Assembly (NCBI RefSeq): GCF_027270315.1
Contig: NZ_CP114413.1
Span: 7,068,001-7,132,000, forward strand
Origin: Streptomyces cinnabarinus
Lineage (GTDB): Bacteria; Actinomycetota; Actinomycetes; Streptomycetales; Streptomycetaceae
Direction of reading: 5' to 3'
DNA: 64,000 bases
Below the pieces are notes generated by a model that was not told the origin of the DNA, ran no database searches, and worked only from the letters and a program-made list of their open reading frames with translations. This document shows positions 26,942 to 35,024 of this stretch, one piece after another. A program made the position numbers and the translations under genes. Numbering within the stretch: position 1 is the first letter of the stretch; every line of letters begins with the position of its first letter.

Positions 26942-27128
26942 CTGGCACCACGCAAGTCTCTCCGGGCGGCGCCGGGAACGTCACACTTCGCCGCGCCGCC
27001 CGGAGGATCCAGTTCGTTCGTCTCGGGCCGTCCCCCGGGTCGTGCGGCCGAAGCACCTTCCCAAATCCCGTGACCGCGCCTGCGGTTCCCGATACGGGTG
27101 CCCCTGTGAACCTTGGGAGTAGGCCCAC

Positions 27129-28586
27129 ATGACCCAGCAGTCACTGGAGCCGAAGACCGTTGCCGACGACGCGGGTGAAGGCACCCTCGTCCCGGCCGGA
27201 CGGTCTTGGCTCGACCGGTACTTTCACATATCCAGGAGACAGTCCACGGTCGCGCGCGAGGTGCGCGGCGGCGTCACCACCTTCATGGCGATGGCGTACA
27301 TCCTCCTGCTCAACCCCCTGATCCTGTCCGGCAAGGACGCGGCGGGGGACACCCTCGCGCAGAAGGCCCTGATCACCGCGACCGCGTTCGCGGCGGCCCT
27401 CACCACGCTGCTCATGGGCTTCTTCGGCAAGGTGCCGCTCGCCCTCGCCGCCGGCCTCTCCGTCTCCGGCGTGCTCGCCTCGCAGGTCGCCCCGCAGATG
27501 ACCTGGCCGCAGGCCATGGGCATGTGTGTGATGTACGGCGTGGTCATCATGCTGCTGGTCGTCACCGGCCTGCGCGAGATGATCATGAACGCGATCCCGC
27601 TCGCGCTGAAGCACGCGATCACCATGGGCATCGGCCTGTTCGTCGCCCTGATCGGCTTCTCCAAGGCCGGCTTCGTCCATCAGGGCGAGTCGACCCCGCT
27701 CACCCTCGGCCCGGCGGGCGAACTGGCCGGCTGGCCGGTGCTGTTGTTCGCCGTGACCCTGCTGGCCATCTTCATGCTCCAGGCCCGCGGCGTCCCCGGC
27801 GCGATCCTGATCGGCATCGTCGGCGGCACTGTACTGGCCGTCATCCTCAATGCCTTCGACGCCATCGACCCCAAGCAGTGGGCGGCCGGCGCTCCCGAAC
27901 TGCACGGCAGCGCGGTCTCCATGCCGGACTTCTCGATCTTCGGTGACGTCGAGTTCGGCGGCTGGGGCGAGGTCGGCGCGATGACCGTCGGCATGATCGT
28001 GTTCACCCTGGTGCTCGCCGGGTTCTTCGACGCGATGGCCACCATCATCGGCGTCGGCACCGAGGCGAAGCTCGCCGACGACAAGGGCCGGATGCCGGGC
28101 CTGTCCAAGGCGCTGTTCATCGACGGCGCGGGCGGTGCGATCGGCGGTGTCTCCGGCGCCTCGGGCCAGACGGTCTTCGTCGAGTCGGCCACCGGCGTCG
28201 GCGAGGGCGCCCGCACGGGCCTGTCCTCGGTCGTCACCGGACTGTTCTTCGCGGCCTGTCTCTTCTTCACCCCGCTCACGGCGATCGTGCCCGGCGAGGT
28301 CGCGGCCGCGGCCCTGGTCGTCATCGGCGCCATGATGATGATGAACGCCCGGCACGTGGACTGGGGCGACCGCGCCACCGCGATCCCCGTCTTCCTCACC
28401 GTCGTGATCATGCCGTTCACCTACTCCATCACCGCGGGTGTGGCCGCCGGCGTCATCTCGTACGTGGCCATCAAGACCGCGCAGGGCAAGATCCGGGAGA
28501 TCGGGGCCTTCATGTGGGCCCTGACGGTGATCTTCGTGGTGTTCTTCGCCCTCAACCCCATAGAGAGCTGGCTCGGCGTCCACTAG
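27129..28586 (+). CDS. NCS2-family purine permease (AzgA/guanine-hypoxanthine type)
   Basis: 485 aa with 12-14 hydrophobic segments. N-terminal EVRGGVTTFMAMAYILLLNPLIL is the AzgA-like signature. Later motifs are GFFDAMATIIGVGTEAKLAD and VSGASGQTVFVESATGVGEGARTGL, the substrate-binding half helices. Imports purine bases by proton symport across the plasma membrane. Its place between the xdh subunits and xdhC ties it to purine use. Start ATG after GGGAGTAGGCCC. Confidence 0.9.
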   Translation: MTQQSLEPKTVADDAGEGTLVPAGRSWLDRYFHISRRQSTVAREVRGGVTTFMAMAYILLLNPLILSGKDAAGDTLAQKALITATAFAAALTTLLMGFFGKVPLALAAGLSVSGVLASQVAPQMTWPQAMGMCVMYGVVIMLLVVTGLREMIMNAIPLALKHAITMGIGLFVALIGFSKAGFVHQGESTPLTLGPAGELAGWPVLLFAVTLLAIFMLQARGVPGAILIGIVGGTVLAVILNAFDAIDPKQWAAGAPELHGSAVSMPDFSIFGDVEFGGWGEVGAMTVGMIVFTLVLAGFFDAMATIIGVGTEAKLADDKGRMPGLSKALFIDGAGGAIGGVSGASGQTVFVESATGVGEGARTGLSSVVTGLFFAACLFFTPLTAIVPGEVAAAALVVIGAMMMMNARHVDWGDRATAIPVFLTVVIMPFTYSITAGVAAGVISYVAIKTAQGKIREIGAFMWALTVIFVVFFALNPIESWLGVH

Positions 28587-28624
28587 CCGCCGGCCCTCCA
28601 CAACTGCCCTAAGGAGACCGAGAG

Positions 28625-29815
28625 ATGCTGGACATCGCCGAAGAGCTGCACCGGTGGGTCGAGCAGGGGCGTGACTTCGCCGTGGCGACCGTGGTCGCCG
28701 TCGGCGGCAGCGCGCCCCGCCGACCGGGCGCCGCGCTCGCGGTGGACACCGCCGGCACGGCGATCGGCTCGGTCTCCGGCGGCTGTGTGGAGGGCGCGGT
28801 CTACGACCTGTGCCAACAGGCCCTCCAGGACGGCGAAACCGTACTGGAGCGGTTCGGCTACAGCGATGAGGACGCCTTCGCGGTCGGACTGACCTGCGGC
28901 GGCATCATCGACATCCTGGTCACCCCGGTACGGGCCGCCGATCCGGCCCGTCCGGTGATCAGGGCCGCGCTGGCCGCCGCCGCCCGTGGTGAGGCGGCGG
29001 CGATGGCGCGGGTCGTCTCGGGCCCGGCGGAGCTGATGGGCCGCGCCCTGGTGGTCCGCCCGGACGGGGAGTCGTACGACGGTGGGCCCGGCTACGAGGA
29101 TGGCCCCGGTTACGACGGTGGCTTCGGGGCCCATCCCGAGCTGGACCGCACGGTTGCCGCCGAGGCGGGTGCCTTCCTGGACGCGGGCCGTACCGGCACC
29201 CTGGAGATCGGAGAGCAGGGCTCTCGTTGCGGAGCACCGCTCACGGTTCTGGTGGAGGCGTCCGTACCGCCGCCCCGGATGATCGTCTTCGGCGCGATCG
29301 ACTTCGCGTCGGCGCTGGTGCGGATCGGCAAGTTCCTCGGCTACCGCGTCACGGTCTGCGACGCCCGGCCCGTGTTCGCCACCGAGGCCCGCTTCCCCGA
29401 GGCCGACGAGATCGTCGTCGAGTGGCCGCACAAGTACCTGGAGCGCACCGACGTCGACGCCCGTACGGTCCTGTGCGTGCTCACCCACGACGCCAAGTTC
29501 GACGTACCCCTGCTTCAACTGGCCCTGCGGCTGCCCGTCGCCTACGTCGGCGCGATGGGCTCGCGCCGCACCCACCTCGACCGCAACGAACGACTGCGCG
29601 AGGTCGGCGTCACCGAAATGGAACTCGCCCGGCTCCGCTCCCCGATCGGCCTCGACCTCGGCGCCCGTACGCCCGAGGAGACCGCCCTGTCCATCGCCTC
29701 CGAGATCGTGGCGAACCGGCGGGGCGGCAGCGGGGTCTCACTGACCGGCGCCCACACCCCGATCCATCACGAGGCGGCCTCGACCCCGGCCGGCCGGATC
29801 GGCTCGGTGGCCTGA
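28625..29815 (+). CDS. xdhC: XdhC/CoxI-family molybdenum cofactor maturation protein
   Basis: 396 aa. N-terminal XdhC domain with APRRPGAALAV...GSVSGGCVEGAVYDLC and GLTCGGIIDILV (conserved Cys pairs), and C-terminal Rossmann-like domain (RMIVFGAIDFASALVRIGKFLGYRVTVCDARP; AYVGAMGSRRTHLDR). XdhC binds and sulfurates molybdopterin before insertion into XDH. An insert rich in Gly and Tyr sits between the domains (~residues 145-165, YDGGPGYEDGPGYDGG). RBS AAGGAGAC. Its 3' end overlaps the convergent LanC-like gene by 49 bases. Confidence 0.9.
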   Translation: MLDIAEELHRWVEQGRDFAVATVVAVGGSAPRRPGAALAVDTAGTAIGSVSGGCVEGAVYDLCQQALQDGETVLERFGYSDEDAFAVGLTCGGIIDILVTPVRAADPARPVIRAALAAAARGEAAAMARVVSGPAELMGRALVVRPDGESYDGGPGYEDGPGYDGGFGAHPELDRTVAAEAGAFLDAGRTGTLEIGEQGSRCGAPLTVLVEASVPPPRMIVFGAIDFASALVRIGKFLGYRVTVCDARPVFATEARFPEADEIVVEWPHKYLERTDVDARTVLCVLTHDAKFDVPLLQLALRLPVAYVGAMGSRRTHLDRNERLREVGVTEMELARLRSPIGLDLGARTPEETALSIASEIVANRRGGSGVSLTGAHTPIHHEAASTPAGRIGSVA

Positions 29816-31080
29816 CCGGAGGCGCGCCGCACCGCGGGCTGGTCGGGCCACGCGAACGCGTAGTCCGGGGCGCCGCCCCTGTTCAGCCGTACCCAGCGCA
29901 GCAGTTCACGCGCGATGCCCGCGTTGCCCATCGCCCAGCCGGTCTCCGCCTCCAGCTCGCTCGGCGTGGCCCGGTGCTCCACGTTCGACCAGCGGGCACC
30001 GTCCGCGTCCCGGGTGGCCCGCGAGGCGAGATCCGCGACCAGGACCCGGGCGAACTCCGGTGACTCCGCCTGCTCGGCGATCCGGTCGCAGGCCAGCGCC
30101 AGCACGCCCGCGGTGCCGCAGCAGCGCCCGCTGTTGTCCCAGAACCCGGGGGTCAGCCGCGCGGGCAGCCCGGAGTGGACGACGGTGTGCCAGCAGCGGT
30201 CGGCCAACTCCGGCCAGGAGGAGTCGTCCAGAGCGTCCCGCAGCAGGCGGAAGACCTGGGCGTCACCGGCCGGGCCGTGGCACCAGCCGTAGTTGTGGCG
30301 GGCGGTCCGCTCGCCCGCGTGCCGCGGGTCGGAATGGGGGACCAGGAACCCGTCGGGCCCCGCCTCGTCACGGGAGACGACGTCCGCCGCGCCCGCCAGC
30401 GCCAGTTCGGTGAGGTCCGCGCGACCGGCCGTGGCACCGATCGCGGCCAGCGCGCACACGATCCCGAGGGTGCCGTGCGAGACGTGGTGCATCCGCCCGG
30501 TCGCCCCGGGCCGGTGGGCCCACCGCACCCCGGCCGCGGTCCGCTCCGCCGCGTCCGCGTACGGCTCCACCGCCTGTACGGCGAACTCCACGTCCCCGAG
30601 CGCCAGCGCCCCGAGGCCGATCCCGGCGTTGCCGCCCATCAGCTCGAACAGCTCGCCCCATCGCGTCCCGTCGAAGCGGGAGCGCACCAGCTCCATCGCC
30701 CGGTCCGCGGCGGCACCGGAGGCGGCGTCGCCAAGGTCGTCGTGGACGGCGCGCAGGGCGATCGCCATGCCGGTGAGGCCGAAGTACAGGGAGCTGTCCC
30801 CGGTCTCCTCGACGGCCGCCCCGAGACCTCGGGCGGCGCGCAGCGCCGTGTCCGCGTAGGCGTCGTCACCGAAGTGCCGCCAGCCTTCCAGCAGCGCGGG
30901 GACGATCCCGGCGGTGCCGTCGTAGAACATGGCCTCGGTCGTCGCGTCGGAGGGCCGTACCGGCCAGCCGAGGCCGCCGTCCCCGGTCGGGCGTGCCTGC
31001 GCCGTCAACCAGCGCAGGGCGTCCGCGGCGAGCTGCTCGACCTCGTCAACTTCCGTCTCCACGACTTGCTTTGGGATCAT
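29767..31080 (-). CDS. Stand-alone LanC-like protein with Cys-Cys-Gly zinc motif
   Basis: 437 aa. Repeated helical barrel with the Gly-rich repeats of LanC cyclases (YDGTAGIV, YFGLTGMA, MGGNAGIG, SHGTLGIV, WAMGNAGIA). Zinc ligands: GWCHG (C267) and GRCCGTAG (C320, C321). LanC normally has Cys-His here (CHG); the CCG form is known from some LanM enzymes with three Cys ligands. It should catalyse Michael-type thioether formation if active. No precursor peptide, dehydratase, protease or exporter was seen nearby, so it may act like eukaryotic LanC-like proteins. ATG at 31080; weak ribosome-binding site. Confidence 0.75.
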   Translation of the reverse strand: MIPKQVVETEVDEVEQLAADALRWLTAQARPTGDGGLGWPVRPSDATTEAMFYDGTAGIVPALLEGWRHFGDDAYADTALRAARGLGAAVEETGDSSLYFGLTGMAIALRAVHDDLGDAASGAAADRAMELVRSRFDGTRWGELFELMGGNAGIGLGALALGDVEFAVQAVEPYADAAERTAAGVRWAHRPGATGRMHHVSHGTLGIVCALAAIGATAGRADLTELALAGAADVVSRDEAGPDGFLVPHSDPRHAGERTARHNYGWCHGPAGDAQVFRLLRDALDDSSWPELADRCWHTVVHSGLPARLTPGFWDNSGRCCGTAGVLALACDRIAEQAESPEFARVLVADLASRATRDADGARWSNVEHRATPSELEAETGWAMGNAGIARELLRWVRLNRGGAPDYAFAWPDQPAVRRASGQATEPIRPAGVEAAS

Positions 31081-31103
31081 GCGGTCCAGTTTGTCAGGCG
31101 CTC

Positions 31104-31544
31104 TCAGGGCATCCGCAGCAGGCTGTTCACCGCCCGCCCGAACACATACCGCGCCGCCGACCGCAGCGGCCCGTCGAACAGTCCCGGCAGCAGTCGTAGC
31201 CGCAGCTCCTCGCGCCACACCACCCGGGCCCGTCCGCCGGGTCCGGGGCGCACCTCGATCTCCGCCCAGCCCAGCACCACCCGGCCCCGCTTCTCCAGCC
31301 GGCACAGACCGGGCGCCTCCTCGGTCGGCGGACGCCACACGGTGACCTCCATCCGGTCGTCGAAAGCGAGCGGGCCGAGGCCCGAACGCGCCACGAGGAC
31401 CGTGCCCTTCCGGTCCGGGCCCGGAGTGACGACGGTGACCCGGGTCAGCGGGACCACCCGCCCATGGCGGGGCCAGTCGGTGAGGCGGCGCCAGGCCTCG
31501 TCGAGGGAAAGCGGCACCGTGCGTTCGAGCTGAAAGTTGACCAC
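31104..31544 (-). CDS. SRPBCC-family protein (polyketide cyclase/START-like)
   Basis: 146 aa. Single SRPBCC domain: starts VNFQLERTVPLSLDEAWRRLTDWPRHGRVVPLT, ends with the long helix DGPLRSAARYVFGRAVNSLL. Likely binds a hydrophobic small molecule in its cavity. Lies 23 bases upstream of the LanC-like gene in the same direction, so the two are probably co-transcribed. No catalytic residues can be assigned. Confidence 0.8.
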   Translation of the reverse strand: MVNFQLERTVPLSLDEAWRRLTDWPRHGRVVPLTRVTVVTPGPDRKGTVLVARSGLGPLAFDDRMEVTVWRPPTEEAPGLCRLEKRGRVVLGWAEIEVRPGPGGRARVVWREELRLRLLPGLFDGPLRSAARYVFGRAVNSLLRMP

Positions 31545-31739
31545 TGCCCGATCCTAAGGAATCCGGCCAGCTCAACGGCCCTGTCGTATACGGCTCACAC
31601 ACATGGACCAACACCCTGTCGACGGGCAGGCGTACAGGTGACGTGGCCCCGCGCGAACCCCGGTGCACGGCTGCCCGCCCGCCCTAGGCTTCCCTCATCG
31701 GACGGGCAGTCCGCCCGCCCACAGGGGGAGTTGGTCGAC

Positions 31740-32750
31740 ATGCCACTGAAGTCCTACGGCGTCCTGATCGCACGGGCCGTCGACACCCGGCGCGAGGGCG
31801 CCACCGACACGCCGCACTACCAGATCCACCTGACGGACGATCACGGCACGCACTACCGGGCCGCGGTGAACGTCCTGTCCCAGCAACAGCCCTCGGAGCT
31901 GCTGTACTTCGTCGCCGACGATTTCCGCCACCCGGTCACCGCCCGGCTCACCGGGCTGCCGGGCGGCTGGAGCACGCTGCCCTCCGGATCCGGCGGGGCC
32001 AACCTGGACTTCGTCCGCGGCAACCTCTTCGACCCGGCCGGGATGCGCCAGCTGCCCCCGGACCTCTCCGGGCCCGACAACGACCTCGCCGACCTCCTCG
32101 ACCACTACGTGCGGCGTGCGGTCGACGACCCGCAGGCCCGGGTGCACGTCTTCGGCGAGCGCTGGGGGCCCGAGAACGGCGTACGGGACAAGGTGTTCGA
32201 CTTCCGGCCCGGCAACGGCGTCCATGACGTCCACATGAACCAGGGCAACAGCCGGCGCTTCCGCGGCGACGACGGGGTCTGGCAGGACGGCGGCATGCTG
32301 CTGCACTTCCCCGCGCAGGAGCGCTGGGTCGGGATCTTCCTCGCCTTCCAGAGCCAGTCCTGGCACACCGACGACCTCACCGGGCACGCCCTCGACGTGG
32401 TCGACGGCTCCCGCCCCGAGCCGGGGACGCGTCCGGTCCGGGTCGTCGCCGCGCTGGTCAACCCGCGCGGTCCGGCGCCCGAGGCGGAGACCGTCACCCT
32501 GATCAACGCCTCGCCCGGCCCCGTGGACCTGACCGGCTGGACCGTCGGCGGGCGCCAGGGCAAGCGCGTCCCCGTGCCCTCCGGTCCGCTGGCCGCGGGC
32601 GTGAGCCTGCTGGTCGCCCTCGGTGAGGACGCCGGACTCGGCAACAGGGGAGGGGAGATCAACCTCTTCGACGCCGAGGGGCTGAAGGTGCACGGCGTCT
32701 CCTACACCGCCGAACAGGCGGCCCGGGAAGGCTGGTCCCTGGTGTTCTGA
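31740..32750 (+). CDS. DUF2278 protein with C-terminal lamin-tail-like domain
   Basis: 336 aa. N-terminal ~215 residues match DUF2278 (LKSYGVLIARAVD; GNGVHDVHMNQGNSRRF; DGGMLLHFP). The C-terminal ~100 residues look like a lamin-tail domain (AETVTLINASPGPVDLTGWTVGG; INLFDAEGLKVHGVSYT). No signal peptide, although lamin-tail domains are common in secreted proteins. Function unknown. RBS GGGGGAG. Confidence 0.75.
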   Translation: MPLKSYGVLIARAVDTRREGATDTPHYQIHLTDDHGTHYRAAVNVLSQQQPSELLYFVADDFRHPVTARLTGLPGGWSTLPSGSGGANLDFVRGNLFDPAGMRQLPPDLSGPDNDLADLLDHYVRRAVDDPQARVHVFGERWGPENGVRDKVFDFRPGNGVHDVHMNQGNSRRFRGDDGVWQDGGMLLHFPAQERWVGIFLAFQSQSWHTDDLTGHALDVVDGSRPEPGTRPVRVVAALVNPRGPAPEAETVTLINASPGPVDLTGWTVGGRQGKRVPVPSGPLAAGVSLLVALGEDAGLGNRGGEINLFDAEGLKVHGVSYTAEQAAREGWSLVF

Positions 32751-32836
32751 CCCGGCGGCCGAATCACCGCCTACCCAGCCGCACACCCGTACGGCACCAT
32801 GAGCCCTACCGCCACCACCGGCCCGGAGGGCGTCTC

Positions 32837-34057
32837 GTGGACCGTCGACCGCACGGAAGACTGGACGAGTTGCAGCGCGACCCCTACCCGCACTACGCCC
32901 GCGCCCGGCATACCGGTGGCCTGACCCATGTCGCCGAACTCGACGCCTGGCTGGTCGCCCGGGACACCGACGTGCGTGAAGTGCTGCGCCGCCCCGAGGA
33001 CTTCTCCTCGGCCAACGCGCTACGGCCGGACGTGCTGCCCGCGCCCGCCGCGCTCGCCGTGCTCGGCCGCGGATTCGGCGGCCGCCCCGTCGTCGTCACC
33101 GCCGACGGGGCGTTGCACCAGCGGCTGCGCACCCCGATCGTGCGCGGTCTGTCCCCGGCCCGGGTCAGCACGGTGCTGCCGTACGCTGCCGAGCGGGCCG
33201 CGGCGCTGATCGACTCCTTCGCCGCGGACGGCTCGGTGGAGTTCATGTCCGGCTACGCCCACCGGCTCCCCGGTGAGGTGATCGGCCGGATCGTCGGTAT
33301 CGACCCGGCGGACGTGCCCGCCGTCGTGCACGGCGGACACCGCGCCGAGGAGCTGCTGTTCCGGCCCCTGAAGGAGACCGAGCAGGTCGCCGCGGCCGAG
33401 GACGTGGTCGCCATGCAGCAGGTCCTAGACGGCTACGCACGGCGGCGGCACTCAGCGCCGCGCGAGGACCTGTGCAGCGAACTCGTCGCCTCCGTCCTGC
33501 CGCCCGGCGCGGACGAGGTGTCCCTGGAGCAGCGCCACGAGCTCGTCGCGCACCTGCAGAACCTGCTGCTCGCCGGGCATCTGACGACCACCGCGCTGCT
33601 CGGCACGACCGTGCTGCATCTGCTGCGCCACCCGGACCAGTGGGCGCTGCTGTGCGCCGAGCCGGACCGCATCCCGGCGGCGGTGGAGGAGGCCGCCCGC
33701 TACGACAGCGCCCTTCAGGGCTTCCGCCGGGTCACCACCCGCCCGGTCACCCTGGCCGGCACCGAACTCCCGGCCGGGGCAGCCCTGTTCGTCGCCTTCG
33801 GCGCTGCCAACCGGGACCCCGAGCGCCATCCCCGGCCCGACGCCTTCGACATCACCCGCGCCCCGGGCCGCCACCTCGCCTTCGGGCTCGGCGCGCACGG
33901 CTGCCCCGGCTCCCAACTCGCCCGCGAACAGCTGAGGATCACCCTGGAGGCGCTGACCCGGAGACTGCCGGGCCTCAGGCTGGCGGAGGACGACCCGGTC
34001 ACGATGCGGCCGACGATGATCCACCGCTCCCCGTACCGACTCCGCCTGACCTGGTGA
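32837..34057 (+). CDS. Cytochrome P450
   Basis: 406 aa. Heme-binding FGLGAHGCPG with Cys356, K-helix EEAAR (ExxR), and I-helix AGHLTT (246-251). The acidic residue normally just before the Thr in the oxygen-activation motif (AGxE/DTT) is Leu249 here. Soluble bacterial class I enzyme needing a ferredoxin, none of which is adjacent. Substrate unknown. GTG at 32837 gives a normal N-terminus. Ends just before an inverted-repeat element. Confidence 0.9.
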   Translation: MDRRPHGRLDELQRDPYPHYARARHTGGLTHVAELDAWLVARDTDVREVLRRPEDFSSANALRPDVLPAPAALAVLGRGFGGRPVVVTADGALHQRLRTPIVRGLSPARVSTVLPYAAERAAALIDSFAADGSVEFMSGYAHRLPGEVIGRIVGIDPADVPAVVHGGHRAEELLFRPLKETEQVAAAEDVVAMQQVLDGYARRRHSAPREDLCSELVASVLPPGADEVSLEQRHELVAHLQNLLLAGHLTTTALLGTTVLHLLRHPDQWALLCAEPDRIPAAVEEAARYDSALQGFRRVTTRPVTLAGTELPAGAALFVAFGAANRDPERHPRPDAFDITRAPGRHLAFGLGAHGCPGSQLAREQLRITLEALTRRLPGLRLAEDDPVTMRPTMIHRSPYRLRLTW

Positions 34058-34063
34058 CCACTT

Positions 34064-34166
34064 AGGGCCTGCCGTTTGGATCAGTCCGGCGTCGCGGGCC
34101 CTGGCACGCGCGGCTCAGTTGCCATGCACCGCTTCTTGCACCGGGCCTGATCCAAACGACAGGCCC
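34064..34166. repeat. Short element with terminal inverted repeats, copy 1
   Basis: About 103 bases. Left end AGGGCCTGCCGTTTGGATCA, right end CTGATCCAAACGACAGGCCC: inverted repeats with one or two mismatches. The next bases (TCCGGCGTCGCGG near the left; TTGCACCGGG near the right) match copy 2 at 43732-43923. Copy 1 lacks about 85 internal bases. It begins 7 bases after the P450 stop and ends 8 bases before the deacetylase stop, so it could serve as a two-way terminator. No coding capacity. Confidence 0.8.
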
Positions 34167-34173
34167 CAGCCCC

Positions 34174-34947
34174 TCACCGGTAGACCTTGCCGGGCTCGGC
34201 CTTCCCCGGCGCGAGCAACTGCGGCACGGTCACGAACACATACCCCTGCTTCTTCAGCGCGTCGATGATCCCGGGCACCGCGGGCACCGTGCCCCGGTAG
34301 ATGTCGTGCAGCAGGATGATCCCGTCCCGGTCCGACTGGTCCAGGACGCGCTTCTTGATCAGCGCCGAGTCATTGGTCTTGTAGTCCTTCGCCGTCACGC
34401 TCCAGAGCACCTCGGCGAGCCCCAGCTCCCGGCAGATCTCGTGCACGGTGTCGTCGGTGCGGCCCTGCGGCGGGCGCATCAGGGTCGGGCGGCGCCCGGT
34501 CAGGCGCTCTATCTCCTCGTTCGGGCGCTCCAGTTCCTCACGTATCTCCTCCCGGTCCAGATCGGTGAGGATCTTGTGGTCCCAGGTGTGGCTGGCTATC
34601 TCGTGGCCCTCGTCGGCCATCCGCTTGACGAGCTCCGGGTACTTCTCGATGTGCCGCTTGCCGAGGAGGAAGAAGGTCGCCGGGACCTGCTCCTCCTTCA
34701 GGATGTCCAGCAGCCGCGGCGAGTTCTCGCTGGGCCCCGCGTCGAAGGTCAGCGCTATGCACTTGGCCTCACGGCAGTCGACGGTCCCCGCCCGGGCCTG
34801 GACGTCGGCCTTGGCGTCGGCGCGGGCCGAGGCGGGGGAGGTCGTCTCCAGCCGGGTGCACCCCGTCAATGCCATCGCGGCGGACAACATCGTGGCGGCG
34901 AGGAACGCGGCCCCCGTTTTCTTCATCTTCTTGGTCGGAGAAGGCAT
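34174..34947 (-). CDS. Lipoprotein polysaccharide deacetylase (NodB domain)
   Basis: 257 aa. Lipoprotein signal with lipobox LTGC (Cys ~30). NodB homology domain: motif 1 LTFDAGP (Asp; the usual second Asp is replaced by Ala-Gly), motif 2 EIASHTWDH (metal His pair), motif 3 RPPQGRTDD, motif 4 LWSVTAKDYK and motif 5 IILLHDIYR. Likely a metal-dependent de-N-acetylase for peptidoglycan or a related glycan, anchored outside the membrane. ATG at 34947; a second ATG 21 bases in (MKKTGAAF) is equally good. Preceded by clustered dyads. Confidence 0.85.
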   Translation of the reverse strand: MPSPTKKMKKTGAAFLAATMLSAAMALTGCTRLETTSPASARADAKADVQARAGTVDCREAKCIALTFDAGPSENSPRLLDILKEEQVPATFFLLGKRHIEKYPELVKRMADEGHEIASHTWDHKILTDLDREEIREELERPNEEIERLTGRRPTLMRPPQGRTDDTVHEICRELGLAEVLWSVTAKDYKTNDSALIKKRVLDQSDRDGIILLHDIYRGTVPAVPGIIDALKKQGYVFVTVPQLLAPGKAEPGKVYR

Positions 34948-34952
34948 GCCGA

Positions 34953-34988
34953 GACTATACGTCGCGCGTATACACGAGATGTATAGTC
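34953..34988 (-). promoter_or_regulatory. Nested dyads upstream of the deacetylase gene
   Basis: An outer repeat GACTATAC (34953-34960) / GTATAGTC (34981-34988) encloses TATACA-TCTCG-TGTATA on the minus strand (a 6-5-6 perfect dyad). The AT-rich GTATAC words stand out from the GC-rich background. Probable operator overlapping the promoter, ending 6 bases before the ATG. GntR-type regulators often bind such words; the regulator is not identified. Confidence 0.55.
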
Positions 34989-35024
34989 GGTCCGGTGATG
35001 CCGCTCACGCGGCATCCATGCAGG

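Noticed and set aside
27141..28601. A 486-codon minus-strand frame opposite the purine permease
   Set aside because: His/Asp/Gly-rich shadow; the plus strand encodes a clear membrane transporter.
29767..34057. Possible lanthipeptide cluster (LanC-like, SRPBCC, P450)
   Set aside because: No precursor peptide, dehydratase, protease or exporter could be found; the genes run in different directions.
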